NCBI RefSeq assembly: GCF_017592555.1
Contig: NZ_JAGFNS010000021.1
Coordinates: 139,995 to 173,320, forward strand
DNA length: 33,326 bases
From: Actinoplanes flavus
GTDB lineage: Bacteria; Actinomycetota; Actinomycetes; Mycobacteriales; Micromonosporaceae
Direction: 5' to 3'
This document shows, in pieces, positions 24,624 through 33,230 of this stretch. The notes under the pieces were generated by a model. The model did not search any database and had not been told where the DNA came from. It saw only the letters and a list, made by a program, of their open reading frames with translations. Every line of letters starts with the position of its first letter. Within the stretch, counting starts at the first letter, position 1. The position numbers were made by a program, and so were the translations under genes.

Positions 24624-26137
24624 CACCATCAGACGCTTCCACCGGGTACACCGACGCCGATGCGTCGTCCGGCCTTTTCCATCTGAACACGCTGCCCGCG
24701 GTTCAGGAGGTCCTCGCAGCGGTCGAGGACACGTGTCTGGCGCCGGAATGGCCCCGGTTGGCGGGCAGCCGGATCGAACAGATGGCCAGCAACGATCTTC
24801 TGTTCAGTGGCGGATCCGCTCCCCGCGACGTCTGGGCCGTCTCCGGCCTGGGCGCCACGGTCGACGCGTCCGTGGTGGCAACGGGCGAGCCGTTGTCGCT
24901 GATCGACCTGTGTTCCATGACCGCGAACACGATCCTCGGCATCAACGACCCGTGGGTGAAGCTCAAACAGGCCGCATATCTGCTGTCGGACCGTCCGCAT
25001 TACCTGACCGCTCGCATCGGAGCCGACCTGCCGTACCGTGTCGCCCGCCGCATTCTGCACTGCTTCGACGAGTTCGGCGGGCCGGGTGAATTCGTCGTCA
25101 ACCTCCGGCAGTGCAACGGCTCGGACGCCGTCGAACTCGCACTCCACGCGGCCTGGAACGCGGCCGCGCCGACGCCCGGCCGGGACAAGCTCGCGACGTT
25201 CCGCGGCTCCTACCACGGCGAGAACCTGACCGCGAACTGGGTGAGCGAGCACCAGCCGGGCGGCTTGCTCGCCGACGGCCCCGACAACGTGGTGTTCTTC
25301 CCGACCCCGCGGACCGATGACACCGGCCGGCTCACGGCCGCCACCGAGGCCACCCTCGAGGCGCTCGATCAGGCGGGTGCCGACTACTTCGCCGTCATCA
25401 TCGAGCCGGTTCAATGGCGCAACTCCGTACACGTGATCCCGTTCGAATTCCTCCACCGGCTCCGTGACATCTGCACCCGGCATGCGATCTGCCTGATCTT
25501 CGACGAGATGCAGAACGCATTCGGGTACACCGGGACGATCACCTTCGCCCAGACCAGCGGGATCTGCCCGGACATCGCGGCCATCAGCAAAGCCATCACA
25601 TCCGGGCACGGTCCGCTCGCTGTCATGGTGGCGCGCCGGGCGTACCGGGAGATCAGCGGGCCGTTCGGGGCGAAGTCGAATTCCGGGAACATGCTTCCGC
25701 TCGTCGCGGCCGACGCGGTCCTGGACCGGCTCCTGGGCATGTCTCCCGCGGAGCACCAAGCGCTGCCGGGATGGGTGCCGCCCGGATTGACCGAGGAACT
25801 TCGTACGGGTGTGCTGACATCTGCCTACCCGCGGTCGGTCGCGCTGCTCGACGGCCTGCTGGGCGAGCTTCGGCAGCGGTTCGGTTCGCTGGTCGGCGAG
25901 CCGAGAGGGCTCGGGCTGATCCGTGGCCTCGTGCTGTGCGAAGCCGACGGCGGGCCGTCGGTGCGCCTGGCCGCCGCCGCGGCGAAGGTGTGCTTGCGGT
26001 ACGGCGTCTACGTCCGGCAGGCCGACACCGCTGTCCTGGTCAAACCGAGCCTCTTCCTCTCCGAGAGCGAGATCGGCGCGGCGCTGGACGCTTTGTCTCG
26101 CACGTTCCAGGAGGTGCTGCGCATTCGTGATGAGTGA
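24620..26137 (+). CDS. Class III aminotransferase, paralog 2
   Basis: The 505-residue protein has the same architecture as paralog 1: LCSMTANTILGINDPWVKLK, RQCNGSDAVELALHAAW, RGSYHGENL, LIFDEMQNAFGYTG and the PLP-binding Lys324 in AAISKAITSGHG. Here the SMTxNT segment missing from paralog 1 is complete. All known class III catalytic positions are kept, so it should be active. The GTG start overlaps the kinase stop as GTGA. Near the stop, the ATG of the fusion gene lies inside its last codons (8-base overlap). Confidence 0.88.
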   Translation: MTPSDASTGYTDADASSGLFHLNTLPAVQEVLAAVEDTCLAPEWPRLAGSRIEQMASNDLLFSGGSAPRDVWAVSGLGATVDASVVATGEPLSLIDLCSMTANTILGINDPWVKLKQAAYLLSDRPHYLTARIGADLPYRVARRILHCFDEFGGPGEFVVNLRQCNGSDAVELALHAAWNAAAPTPGRDKLATFRGSYHGENLTANWVSEHQPGGLLADGPDNVVFFPTPRTDDTGRLTAATEATLEALDQAGADYFAVIIEPVQWRNSVHVIPFEFLHRLRDICTRHAICLIFDEMQNAFGYTGTITFAQTSGICPDIAAISKAITSGHGPLAVMVARRAYREISGPFGAKSNSGNMLPLVAADAVLDRLLGMSPAEHQALPGWVPPGLTEELRTGVLTSAYPRSVALLDGLLGELRQRFGSLVGEPRGLGLIRGLVLCEADGGPSVRLAAAAAKVCLRYGVYVRQADTAVLVKPSLFLSESEIGAALDALSRTFQEVLRIRDE

Positions 26138-28727
26138 CATCGTCAACTGTGAAGATCAAGTCCGAATCTGGATCAGCGCCGACGGTCTTCCGCCGAAGCA
26201 CCGGGCGCGTCTGCTGCGGCTCCGGGTGATGAATCCACGATCACACATCACCCTGGTCGTCTGTCGCTCGATGTTGACGAGTGCCGCCGAGAAGGCCCTC
26301 GACGCCTTCGCCGGGAAACTCGACATCGACGTTCAGGACATCGGCACGATCGAGCCGGCCGATGCCGACGAGCGGCTCATCCTCGAACACATCCACGCCG
26401 AGATCCGCTCGTTCGCGGCCGGCGCCGGCGGCAACCTGTCGGTCGTCTCCGACTACGCGCGCCTGCTGGACTGGGTGGTGCGGCGCGGGCTGTGCACGGA
26501 CATCGACGTGGAGTTCCGCGATCCACTACCCGATGCGGCCGCCGCGGTGCCCTGCCCTCTCGGCATCCTCGCCCGGTTCAAGGAGAACGGGTGCGTCAGC
26601 AATGACGTCACCGCGGGGTTCGCTCAATCGGAGCCGTTCCGCCGCGCCCGGCGCAATGTCGCCGCGTTGATCACCCGGTATCGCGCCGAGTCGTGCCGCT
26701 ACCTCGCCGCGAGCGGTATCGACCGCACGGTTGAGCCGGACACGGTCTCGTCGCACCCACGGTTCTTCGAACTGCGGAACCGGCAGGCCGATCCGTCGCT
26801 GGCCGGCACGGCCAGGTTCAGCCTGGCCGGCGGCCCGGACAGCTTCGCGATATCGCTGCACCAGACCGGCATCTACTGCGGGTACGAGAGCGACGTGACC
26901 CGCGGGCGTGAGCCGGGTGAGTTGACCTTCGATCATGTGCCGCACGTGATGACCGATGGCCTTTCCGAGCGCTCGGCCCTCCGCTACCGGCCCTATCGAT
27001 TCGGGCCTACCAGGTTCGCCGAGCAGGCGGCCATCGACCGCGCACGGCTGTGGCCGGCGACCCTGCCAGTCATCGTGAGCCACTGGGACCACAGCTGGAT
27101 CACGGACAGCCACGAGTGGCGGGCCCTGACCTACCGCGAGCACCTGCTGCTGGAACTGTTCGACGGCCCGGACTGGTCGCCCGCGCGAGCCACGCCGATA
27201 GTGCGCCCGGCCCCGATGGCGCCCTGTGCCGCCCCGCCGACGCTCTCCTCGGCGGTCGCGGCGTCGATCGTCCCGGCCCCCTTGCGGAGCCCGCCCACAC
27301 CGGCGCATGCCGACCCTCACTCGTCGGGCCACCGGCCGCGGCGAACCGAGAGCCGTGGACCGGGCGGCGCGGTGTGGGAGCTCATCGACAACGGCATCGT
27401 CTCCGTCCCGAGCCTCATCGATACGGAGACGCTGACCCGGCTCCATGCGGCGTTCGAGAACGAGATCACCAAGAAGGCAGGTGGCCTGACTCTTCAGCAG
27501 AGTTCGTTCAATCTGAGTGTCGACGACTGCGAGACCCACACGCTGGAGGCCTTTCGCGACGTCGCCGCGAATCCCGACCTGGTGGACCTCCTCGACGACT
27601 ACCTCGGCGGTACGTCGCGCTTCGTCTCGGCGCGGGGCTACCGGCAAGGTCCGTGTAAACCCATGAGATACCGCGCCTGGGACTACCACCAGGACATGAA
27701 GACCCGGGGACCGTTCGAAGAGGCCAAGGTCATGCTGCTGCTGACCGATGTGCCGCCCGGCGGCCAGGCGATGAGGTACGCCGCCGGCAGCCATGCGTAC
27801 CACTGGAACTGCCGGACTCAGCAACAGACCAAGTTCACCCTCGACGAGGCTCTGGGCTTCGGACACCACCGGCTGTCCCTCGCAGACGGCCGGGCGGGAG
27901 ACTGCGTGCTGTTCGACACCAACGGCATCCACTCGGGTCACCGGAACCTGTCGGTCACCCGGGACGTCATCACGATGAACTTCACCCGGGCGTCGCCGAG
28001 CGCGTTCTACATGTTCAGCAATCCACTGCTCACCCGATCGGCGCGTCCCGCCGATCAGCCCGCACAGCCCGCCCGGCGGCTGGAGTGGCGGCCATTGGCC
28101 GTCGACCGGGACGAACTGTCGGCGATCCGGCGGGAGTACCACGACACTCCGTCCCTGGAAGAGACCCGTCCGTCGTGGACCGGGGATGCGCTGGGGCTGG
28201 TAGACGTCGTGGTCGCGGACCTCAACGTCGACCTGGACCTGCGCCTCTCGGACCCGTTCGAGCAGGACCGGGCCCGCGACATCGGTCTGGTGGCGATCCG
28301 CGACGCGTCACTCCACCACGTGCAGTACGCCCGGCTCAGCCGCCATCTCGGCGCGGCGGGCGCCGGCCACGGCATCGACGACGTCCGCTGTCTGTGGCAA
28401 AGCGCCGAGCCTCTGTCCGCCGCAGCCGGGATCGCCGCCACCGCTCGCGACCTACTATCCGTACGAGCCGTGGGCGAGGCCGCGGCGAACTGCGCGGCGC
28501 TGCTCGACGACCTGTGCGAGGCCGTCCGGCGTTGCGACAGCGTGCAGCGTCTGCGGACCACCACGATCTTCACCTACTTCGCCACCGCGTGGGCCGGCCA
28601 ACTGTGCGCGACCGGGGAGCCGGCCGAGTTCGACGACCGATGCCGCGAACTTCTTCACTTCTACGTCGACCTGGTGGCGTGGGAGGACCTTCCACAGCCA
28701 GAACAGAGGGACAGTGCCCATGCCTGA
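26130..28727 (+). CDS. Glycosyltransferase (TcdA/TcdB-like) - PhyH oxygenase fusion
   Basis: The protein has 865 residues. Residues about 10-350 resemble the TcdA/TcdB-type DXD glycosyltransferases: RIWISADGLPPKH, then SDYARLLDWVVRRGLCTD with the metal/sugar-nucleotide DID at 124-126. Residues about 355-405 are a Pro/Ala-rich linker. Residues about 410-635 are a PhyH-type Fe(II)/2-oxoglutarate oxygenase with YHQD (His520, Asp522), a distal His601 in GIHSGHRN and Arg611 for 2-oxoglutarate. The last 200 or so residues are unrecognised and helical. It may glycosylate and oxidise the same substrate; the link to toxin function is by fold only. GGAGG lies about 15 bases upstream. Confidence 0.65.
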   Translation: MSDIVNCEDQVRIWISADGLPPKHRARLLRLRVMNPRSHITLVVCRSMLTSAAEKALDAFAGKLDIDVQDIGTIEPADADERLILEHIHAEIRSFAAGAGGNLSVVSDYARLLDWVVRRGLCTDIDVEFRDPLPDAAAAVPCPLGILARFKENGCVSNDVTAGFAQSEPFRRARRNVAALITRYRAESCRYLAASGIDRTVEPDTVSSHPRFFELRNRQADPSLAGTARFSLAGGPDSFAISLHQTGIYCGYESDVTRGREPGELTFDHVPHVMTDGLSERSALRYRPYRFGPTRFAEQAAIDRARLWPATLPVIVSHWDHSWITDSHEWRALTYREHLLLELFDGPDWSPARATPIVRPAPMAPCAAPPTLSSAVAASIVPAPLRSPPTPAHADPHSSGHRPRRTESRGPGGAVWELIDNGIVSVPSLIDTETLTRLHAAFENEITKKAGGLTLQQSSFNLSVDDCETHTLEAFRDVAANPDLVDLLDDYLGGTSRFVSARGYRQGPCKPMRYRAWDYHQDMKTRGPFEEAKVMLLLTDVPPGGQAMRYAAGSHAYHWNCRTQQQTKFTLDEALGFGHHRLSLADGRAGDCVLFDTNGIHSGHRNLSVTRDVITMNFTRASPSAFYMFSNPLLTRSARPADQPAQPARRLEWRPLAVDRDELSAIRREYHDTPSLEETRPSWTGDALGLVDVVVADLNVDLDLRLSDPFEQDRARDIGLVAIRDASLHHVQYARLSRHLGAAGAGHGIDDVRCLWQSAEPLSAAAGIAATARDLLSVRAVGEAAANCAALLDDLCEAVRRCDSVQRLRTTTIFTYFATAWAGQLCATGEPAEFDDRCRELLHFYVDLVAWEDLPQPEQRDSAHA

Positions 28728-30258
28728 GGCTTCTTCCTCCCGGCCCGGCGCCGCGGCCGCGAGCGCGCCCTTCCACCTCTCCGACCTCGACCCGGCGCGG
28801 ATGGTTCTCGACGGTTTCGCGGACAGCTGCCTGGATCCCCGCCGTCCCGTCACCTCGTTATCGCCCGGCGAGCATCTGGCGAGCAACCCGGCACTCTTCA
28901 CCTCCGGCGGCTCCTGGCCCCGAGACGTGTGGGCCGACACCGCACTGGGAGTGTGGATCGACGGCTCCATGGCCGAGACGAAGACACCGCTCGACCTCCT
29001 GGACCTTTGTTCGATGACGTGCAACACCGTCCTCGGCATCAACGACCCATGGGTCAAGCTGAAGCAGACCGCCTTCCTCTTGTCATCGCACCCGCACTAT
29101 CTTCCGGCCCGTATCGGAAGCGGCCTCTACTACCGGACAGCGCGTCGCATCCTTCGCTGCCTCGACCGGTTCGGCGAGCCGGGCGACTTCGTGATCAACC
29201 TGCGACAGTGCAACGGATCGGACGCGGTCGAGCTCGCCCTGCACGCCGCGTGGAAGGCCGCCGCGGATTCGCCGGCACGCCGGCGCCTGGCGACCTTCGA
29301 CGGCTCCTACCACGGCGAAAGCGTCGTAGGCAGCCTGGTCATGCAGGACCATTCGGCGGAGGGCTCCGGCCGGGCGCTGCTCGACCACGTCGACAACGCC
29401 ACGTCCTTTCCGTCCCCCACCTGCGACGAGGCGGGATACCTCACGCCGCAGGCGCTGGCCACGCTCGCCACCCTCGAACGCGACGGCGACAGCTACTTCG
29501 CGGTGCTCATCGAGCCGGTCCAGTGGCGGAATTCGGTACACGCCATACCGCTCGAGTTCCTGCGCAAGCTGCGCGACATCTGCACGCGCAAGTCGATCTG
29601 CCTGATCTTCGACGAGGTGCAGAACGCCTTCGGCTACGCCGGCACGATCTTCTTCGCGCAGCACTGCGGAGTCTGCCCGGACATCATCGCGACCGGCAAA
29701 GCGCTCACGTCAGGACACGGGGCGCTCGGGATCGTGGTCGCCAAGAAGGAGTTCAGCGCGATCGAGACCCCCTTCGGCGGCAAGACCAACTCGGGCGACA
29801 TGTTGTCGTTCGTCGCAGTCGACGCGGTGATGGACCGTCTGCTAGGGATCGATCCGGACGAGGCGGAGACGCTGCCGGCATGGCTGCCACCGGGCCTCGC
29901 GGCCGATCTGCGCACCGGTCTGCTGACGACCGCCTACCCCGTCGTCGCCGGCCTGCTGGACGGCCTCGTGACGGACCTCCAGAGACGGTTCCCGTCGTTG
30001 CTCGGTCCCGCCACGGGCCTGGGCCTCCTCCGAGGGCTCACCATGCTCGACGCCGACGGCCGGCCGTCGGGGCGGCTCGCCGGCCAGGCCGCCAAGATCT
30101 GTATGCGGCACGGCGTCTACGTCCGGCGCGCCGGAACCGCGGTGTATCTGAAACCGAGCCTGGCGCTGCGCCCGGCCGACGTCGACACGGCGCTCATCCG
30201 CCTCAGCCGCACGTTCGACGAACTCTGCCGGCTCCGCGAGGAAGGGCCACCGAGTTGA
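28720..30258 (+). CDS. Class III aminotransferase, paralog 3
   Basis: The 512-residue protein keeps the paralog pattern: GGSWPRDVWAD, LCSMTCNTVLGINDPWVK, RQCNGSDAVELALHAAW, DGSYHGES, LIFDEVQNAFGYAG, and Lys327 in IATGKALTSGHG as the expected Schiff-base residue. Differences from paralogs 1 and 2 include PARIGSGLYYRTARR and a DGSYHG in place of RGSYHG. These suggest a different substrate rather than loss of activity. AGAGGGA precedes the ATG by nine bases, and the start overlaps the end of the fusion gene by eight bases. A GTG six bases earlier is a less likely start. Confidence 0.88.
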   Translation: MPEASSSRPGAAAASAPFHLSDLDPARMVLDGFADSCLDPRRPVTSLSPGEHLASNPALFTSGGSWPRDVWADTALGVWIDGSMAETKTPLDLLDLCSMTCNTVLGINDPWVKLKQTAFLLSSHPHYLPARIGSGLYYRTARRILRCLDRFGEPGDFVINLRQCNGSDAVELALHAAWKAAADSPARRRLATFDGSYHGESVVGSLVMQDHSAEGSGRALLDHVDNATSFPSPTCDEAGYLTPQALATLATLERDGDSYFAVLIEPVQWRNSVHAIPLEFLRKLRDICTRKSICLIFDEVQNAFGYAGTIFFAQHCGVCPDIIATGKALTSGHGALGIVVAKKEFSAIETPFGGKTNSGDMLSFVAVDAVMDRLLGIDPDEAETLPAWLPPGLAADLRTGLLTTAYPVVAGLLDGLVTDLQRRFPSLLGPATGLGLLRGLTMLDADGRPSGRLAGQAAKICMRHGVYVRRAGTAVYLKPSLALRPADVDTALIRLSRTFDELCRLREEGPPS

Positions 30259-30430
30259 CATCTCCCCCAGCTGAAGCAACGGGATTCAACCCCCGCGAGT
30301 TGGGCCTTCTGCTTCACCGACCGCTGCGGACCCGCGCTACCGGCGAGGGACGGTGGACCACCCATCGCTGCTAGGCACGGGTTCCGTTTCCTCTCCGGCC
30401 GGAAGGCCGCAGTATCCACGGAGGATTCCG
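30259..30430. other. Gap between aminotransferases 3 and 4
   Basis: No gene is supported in these 172 bases. They hold GC-rich dyads such as CCGGCCGG and a GGAGG at about 30419 serving the next gene. A separate promoter or readthrough are both possible; I see no strong -35/-10 pair. Confidence 0.4.
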
Positions 30431-31912
30431 ATGACCGTCGCGTCAACCGCCTCCGGCGCCGAGGTATCTGCCATGGAGGCCGTCCGGCCCATGGTGGCCG
30501 CGCTCGCCGGCACCTGCCTCGACCCGGCCCGCCCCCAGTACGCCACCCCCACCGACATCCAGCGGAATCCGGAACTGTTCACCACCGGCTCGGCCCCCCG
30601 GGACGTGCTCGCCCACGCCGGACGCGGCGCGACGCTTCACGTGACGACCGACGGCCACCCGGCCCAACTGGTCGATCTCTGCTCGATGACGGAGAACACC
30701 ATCCTGGGCCTCAACGACCCGTGGGTGAAGCTGAAGCAGATCTCCTACCTTCTCTCGGAACGCCCGCACTACGTGACCATCCGGATGGGATCCGACCTCT
30801 ACTACCGGGTCGCCAACCGGGTTCTGCGCTGCTTCGACCCGGCCGGCCGCGGAGAATACGTCGTCAACCTGCGCGAGTGCACCGGATCCGGCGCCGTCGA
30901 AGCCGCACTCCACGCCGCCTGGAAAGCGGCTGCGGTTCAGCCCGGACGCCGCAAGCTGGCGTCGTTCAAGGGCGGTTTCCACGGATCGAACCTGGGCGGG
31001 ATCCTGGCAAGCGAGCATCAGGCGCATCGCGGCTCCGGACGGGTGCTGGTGGACCGGGCGGACAACGTCGAGTTCCTTCCCGTTCCCCGCGCCGACGATG
31101 ACGGCCGGCTGACCGAGGAAACCCTGGCCACGCTGGCGGCGCTCGACCGGGACGGCGACCAGTACTTCGCGGTGATCCTCGAGCCCATTCCGTGGCGCAA
31201 CGCCGTCCACGTCGTTCCGACCGAATTCCTGCGGCGACTGCGGGAGATCTGCACCCGAAAGTCCATCTGCCTGATCTTCGACGAGCTCCAGAACGGCTTC
31301 GGCTACACCGGGACGATCAGCTACTCCGAGATCTGCGGGGTGCGACCGGATATCGCGGTGATGGGCAAGGGCCTGACCTCCGGGCACGGCGCGCTGGCCA
31401 TCGTGGTGGCCGCCCGGGCGTTAAAGGAGTTCGCGGCGCCGTTCGGATTCAAATCGAACTCGGGCAGCATGCTGTCGCTCGTCGCGGTCGACGCGGTGCT
31501 CGACCGCCTGCTGGGGATGGACCCGGCGGAGGCGCCGACCTTGCCCGCCTGGCTGCCGCCCCGCCTCGCGGATGAGCTGCGCACCGGGTTGCTGGAAAGC
31601 GTCTATCCGCGGGCGGTCGGCATGATCGACGAGATGCTGGCAAGGCTCCGGCAGCGCTTCCCGGAATTGGCGGGACCGGAGAAGGGGCTCGGCTTGATGC
31701 GCGGACTCGTGATGCTCGGACCGGACCGCCGTCCGTCCGAGCTCCGGGCCGCTGACGCCGCACGGATGTGCCTGGCGAACGGGGTGCACGTGCGCCAGGC
31801 CGACACCGCGATATTCATCAAGCCGTGCATGGTGATCAGCCAGTCCGAAATCGATCAGGCGTACGGCGCCCTGACAAGAACGTTCGAGCAGATCGAACGC
31901 GCCGATCGATGA
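30431..31912 (+). CDS. Class III aminotransferase, paralog 4 (divergent)
   Basis: The 493-residue protein aligns with the other three (LCSMTENTILGLNDPWVK, LIFDELQNGFGYTG, Lys313 in AVMGKGLTSGHG). It is the most different. The phosphate-binding region reads RECTGSGAVEAALHAAW, with Gly where the others have Asp. The ring-stacking segment is KGGFHGSNL with Phe for Tyr, and the N-terminal GGSWPRDVW becomes GSAPRDVLAH. Catalytic Lys and Asp remain, so turnover is plausible with altered specificity. The ATG at 30431 is chosen because GGAGG lies seven bases upstream; the open frame extends further 5' without support. Confidence 0.87.
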   Translation: MTVASTASGAEVSAMEAVRPMVAALAGTCLDPARPQYATPTDIQRNPELFTTGSAPRDVLAHAGRGATLHVTTDGHPAQLVDLCSMTENTILGLNDPWVKLKQISYLLSERPHYVTIRMGSDLYYRVANRVLRCFDPAGRGEYVVNLRECTGSGAVEAALHAAWKAAAVQPGRRKLASFKGGFHGSNLGGILASEHQAHRGSGRVLVDRADNVEFLPVPRADDDGRLTEETLATLAALDRDGDQYFAVILEPIPWRNAVHVVPTEFLRRLREICTRKSICLIFDELQNGFGYTGTISYSEICGVRPDIAVMGKGLTSGHGALAIVVAARALKEFAAPFGFKSNSGSMLSLVAVDAVLDRLLGMDPAEAPTLPAWLPPRLADELRTGLLESVYPRAVGMIDEMLARLRQRFPELAGPEKGLGLMRGLVMLGPDRRPSELRAADAARMCLANGVHVRQADTAIFIKPCMVISQSEIDQAYGALTRTFEQIERADR

Positions 31913-31933
31913 TCGGCGCCCGAAACGCGACAG

Positions 31934-32007
31934 GCCTCGCCGTACCTCCCTGTCTACAGGCGGACTGACGCCGACCGATGAACAAGACGCCGACAAGCCG
32001 GCGAGGC
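31934..32007 (+). terminator. Weak terminator candidate after aminotransferase 4
   Basis: GCCTCGCCG (31934-31942) and CGGCGAGGC (31999-32007) are perfect complements but enclose 56 bases. The short palindrome GGCGAGGCTCGCC at 32001-32013 is an alternative. Either could end the operon; neither is convincing alone. The rest of 31913-32103 shows no gene. Confidence 0.3.
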
Positions 32008-32103
32008 TCGCCCTCCTGGGACTACCGCCGCCCGCCACATGGGACCTTCTAGGATGTCCTTCAAATATCTGCTGGCAGGGCGGTCAGCATCGGTCGATGT
32101 GCC

Positions 32104-32898
32104 TCAGGCTGCCCCGGGAACACTATCGTCCGGACGGCGCATATCGGGGCAGGAGCAATGCGTGCAGGGCTCCCTGAGCCTGCCGTTCTCTTGCACGTCT
32201 CCGTGACACGACCAATCGTGCTCGCACACACACGTGATTAGTTCGTTAGCGGCGGAGAAGGCGCAACGCTCGCACTCATCGTGGGATGTTCTCGGTGCGG
32301 CCGGGGCAGCCGCCTCCGGCATTCTGGCCATAAGCGCATCCAGCTGCGGGATGAAGTCCGCACCCCGGTTGAGGACGATGTCGGTCAAGCGTTGATCGAG
32401 CCATCCATTCATCGGGTCAGGATCCGTAGCGTGGAGCCACTGCTTGTAGCGCTCCGGAAGCTCCGCGGGGACCTGCCCGTTCGGCGTACGCAAGACCTGA
32501 ATGGTGACCTTGCGGAGCTGGGCGGTGATTCGCCTGCCCAGGTCCTCGTCACTGCCCACCGCAAAGCGGGCGTAGAAGCGCTTGCCTGTCGCGACCGCTG
32601 CCACCGAGAGGAGCTCGCCGCGGCCCCCGACGGGCAGCCCGGAAACGAGCCCACCATGCCACGGGCATGGCAAGTCCACCATCTGCATGCACCAGTGGAT
32701 GAATTCTGGGGGCGAGACCGTCGTCGTGTCCCATCCCCAGTCGATGACGCATCGGCACTCATGTTCAACCGGCGTGAAGGATGGCGAAAGCGGGGCGGCT
32801 CCAGGCTCGACGTTGCGCCAGGCGGCGGTGTAGCGCTCCCCGGTGTCACGCATCCGTTGCCTGGTAGCCCGCTGACGTGCACGATTCTTCTTGCCCAT
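32104..32898 (-). CDS. Hypothetical protein with Cys-rich zinc-binding-like ends
   Basis: The 264-residue protein starts with a very basic helix (MGKKNRARQRATRQRMRD) that could bind nucleic acid. A CRCVIDWGWD segment and CPWHGG follow. The end carries closely spaced cysteines and histidines (CERCAF, CVCEHDWSCHGD, CTHCSC), as in structural zinc-binding modules. I do not recognise the family. GGGAGA lies about nine bases upstream of the ATG. It is transcribed toward the aminotransferase operon. Confidence 0.6.
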   Translation of the reverse strand: MGKKNRARQRATRQRMRDTGERYTAAWRNVEPGAAPLSPSFTPVEHECRCVIDWGWDTTTVSPPEFIHWCMQMVDLPCPWHGGLVSGLPVGGRGELLSVAAVATGKRFYARFAVGSDEDLGRRITAQLRKVTIQVLRTPNGQVPAELPERYKQWLHATDPDPMNGWLDQRLTDIVLNRGADFIPQLDALMARMPEAAAPAAPRTSHDECERCAFSAANELITCVCEHDWSCHGDVQENGRLREPCTHCSCPDMRRPDDSVPGAA

Positions 32899-33230
32899 GT
32901 GGCTGTCTCCCGCGACGCGGCCCACGCTCGCACCGCCGAAGGCGAACGACAAGAGTCAACCGTGCTGCGTCGGAGCCGCTCGTCCGCAAGCTGGACGGCG
33001 TGGGCGTCGATCCAGCGGGAACCGGCGGGTCACGACCGCCTCGGACGAGACTGTAGCTGCCGGCCAGTGCCGTCAAGAACCGTCCCGTCAAGAGTCCACT
33101 CTTTCGGCTGACCACCGGCCTACGAGGAGCGAAAGGTGCGGCCCATCCCCTCGACAGCATCTTTGGTGAGCTCCCGGCAAGTGACGATCGGCGGCAGAGG
33201 GGCCTTACCCCCGGAACTTGGACACGGGGT
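32899..33230. other. Non-coding stretch before IS3-type element end
   Basis: No convincing gene is seen on either strand in these 332 bases. The right part (about 33206-33230) contains ACCCCCGGAACTTGGACAC, which probably belongs to the terminal inverted repeat of the IS3-type element that follows. Confidence 0.4.

Noticed and set aside
22567..31912. Reading the cluster as a daptide-type RiPP or aminoglycoside pathway
   Set aside because: No convincing precursor peptide, oxidative decarboxylase or RRE-type partner, and no inositol or deoxystreptamine enzymes are visible.
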